DNA of 64,000 bases from Aestuariibaculum suncheonense. GTDB lineage: Bacteria; Bacteroidota; Bacteroidia; Flavobacteriales; Flavobacteriaceae. Below the pieces are notes generated by a model. That model was not told where the DNA came from. It was given only the letters and a program-made list of their open reading frames with translations, and did not search any database. The translations under genes were made by a program, and so were the position numbers. Positions 63,022-64,000 of the stretch are shown here, piece after piece (the stretch's first letter is position 1; each line of letters begins with the position of its first letter). Where the stretch lies: the NCBI RefSeq assembly GCF_014596935.1, contig NZ_JACVXC010000003.1, positions 186,001-250,000 of the forward strand, read 5' to 3'.

Positions 63022-64000
63022 ATGAAGTTATCATTTATATATCCACTTTTCTTTCTATTCTGCACTTTTGCTATTGCACAGGATGGAAATACGCCAAAAC
63101 TATTGGTTGGTGCGACCTTGAATTATGAAGAGTTAAATACCATAAAGGAAAAACTGTTCCTTAAGGATTTCAAATATCTTACGCCTGCCAATGCTGCCAA
63201 ACAAAGTGCTATTCACCCTGAACCCGGCAAATGGAATTGGAAAAAAATAAACGATTTTATCGATTTTGCCAATAAAAACAACATCATCGTTCGTATGCAT
63301 TCTCCGGTAAGTCCACAAGCTTCAAAATGGGCTAAAAATGATAATAGAACTGCTGAAGAATTAACCAAAAATATGGAAGAATACATGTTGGCTGTTTCTA
63401 AAAGGTTTAATACTGAAAAATGTATTAAATACATGGACGTAGTTAATGAAACCATTTTAGCTAACGGCAATTGGTTTGGTCCAAAAAAAGGTGTAGACCA
63501 ATGGGAAAACCCTTGGGTAAAAATGGGATTTGATGAAAATGGCTATCCGCTTTATATTCTAAAAGCCTTTGCCTTAGCGACCACATATGCTCCAAATGTA
63601 AAATTGGTTTATAATCAAAATGCAGGAATGGAAGACATACTATGGGATAAAGTAAAAGAAACCATTTTATATGTGCGTTCTAAAGGCTATCGTGTAGATG
63701 GTATAGGTTGGCAAGGTCATATACAGTTGGGAGCTAAAAGGCAGGACTTTATTGATAATATGGATGTAACCATTCAAAAAATGTCCGATTTGATTGACTG
63801 GGCACATGCGCACGATTTGGCTTTTCATGTTACAGAATTAGACTATTTAATTAAAGATGAATACAAAAATGAATTAAAAACCGAACGAGAACATCAAAAG
63901 AAATTATATGATAAAATAGTTGATTTACTTATTGAAAAAAGCAAGCAGGGTGAAGTTACACTTAACCTTTGGGATTTAGGAGTAAGACATAAAAAGGACT
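63022..64000 (+). CDS. GH10 family glycoside hydrolase, 3'-truncated by window edge
   Basis: The frame is open from the ATG at 63022 to the window end (326 codons). It begins with a signal peptide (FLFCTFAIAQDG). GH10 landmarks are the acid/base Glu143 in DVVNETI, the GIGWQGH motif and the nucleophile Glu272 in HVTELDY. Two substrate-binding positions differ from classical xylanases: the TxEN motif reads TPANAAK, so the conserved glutamate is alanine, and the RGHTLVWH region reads RMHSPVSPQ, so the conserved tryptophan is lost. It should be an endo-acting beta-glycanase with altered specificity, perhaps for decorated or sulfated xylan. It follows the third sulfatase by 5 bases. Confidence 0.87.
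   Translation, partial: MKLSFIYPLFFLFCTFAIAQDGNTPKLLVGATLNYEELNTIKEKLFLKDFKYLTPANAAKQSAIHPEPGKWNWKKINDFIDFANKNNIIVRMHSPVSPQASKWAKNDNRTAEELTKNMEEYMLAVSKRFNTEKCIKYMDVVNETILANGNWFGPKKGVDQWENPWVKMGFDENGYPLYILKAFALATTYAPNVKLVYNQNAGMEDILWDKVKETILYVRSKGYRVDGIGWQGHIQLGAKRQDFIDNMDVTIQKMSDLIDWAHAHDLAFHVTELDYLIKDEYKNELKTEREHQKKLYDKIVDLLIEKSKQGEVTLNLWDLGVRHKKD

Overview
The window is AT-rich DNA from a member of the Bacteroidota, most likely a marine Flavobacteriaceae. Supporting this are three SusC/SusD pairs, a hybrid two-component PUL regulator, a type IX secretion (T9SS) C-terminal sorting domain, lipoproteins with acidic residues after the lipobox cysteine, TAnnTTTG-like promoter boxes, and enzymes for algal glycans (laminarin-type GH16/GH3, three sulfatases, GH10). 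I saw no rRNA, tRNA, CRISPR array or intact insertion sequence.

Region 1 (1-11.7 kb, mostly minus strand) is a respiratory nitrogen-oxide island. It holds the end of a SCO1/SenC copper chaperone, a polytopic haem-copper-oxidase-like protein, the iron-sulfur repair protein Ric, a quinol-type nitric oxide reductase (NorB), an Rrf2-family Fe-S regulator, and a periplasmic nitrate reductase operon (napD-napA-napB, tetrahaem lipoprotein cytochrome, four-cluster ferredoxin, NrfD-like membrane subunit). The operon has no NapC or NapGH in view; the cytochrome/ferredoxin/NrfD module probably passes quinol electrons to NapAB. NapB carries four haem sites instead of two. A recurring TAAGAC-n6-RTCC-like site precedes norB (twice), rrf2 and napD, suggesting one regulon.

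Region 2 (11.9-26.1 kb, minus strand) is a complete beta-1,3-glucan (laminarin-type) utilization locus: SusC, SusD, two PKD-containing surface lipoproteins (one with a threefold repeated binding module), GH16 endo-glucanase, GH3 beta-glucosidase and a membrane-bound Reg_prop/Y_Y_Y/LuxR-type regulator. A hairpin separates the binding genes from the two enzymes.

Region 3 (26.1-29.9 kb) is a graveyard between loci. It contains a frameshifted PepSY-TM gene, an isolated CBM9-like gene, the decayed 3' end of a short-chain dehydrogenase and an intact DUF4861 lipoprotein, perhaps the relic of a uronate-related locus.

Region 4 (29.9-45.2 kb, minus strand) is an ECF sigma/FecR-controlled SusCD locus with two TlpA-like thioredoxin lipoproteins and no recognisable glycoside hydrolase. 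Between the sigma factor and FecR lie an unknown secreted protein and a large T9SS-exported repeat protein containing an exact 273-bp tandem duplication. A PliI-like (lysozyme-inhibitor-like) secreted protein sits at its edge.

Region 5 (45.4-64 kb, plus strand) is a second polysaccharide locus: a GH5-like lipoprotein fused to a beta/gamma-crystallin-like domain, a hybrid two-component regulator (HTCS), SusC, SusD, GH3, three S1-type sulfatases and a GH10 enzyme cut by the window end. The set suggests a sulfated polysaccharide with a beta-xylan-like backbone, but the GH10 and the GH5-like protein both deviate at expected active-site positions, so the true substrate may be unusual.
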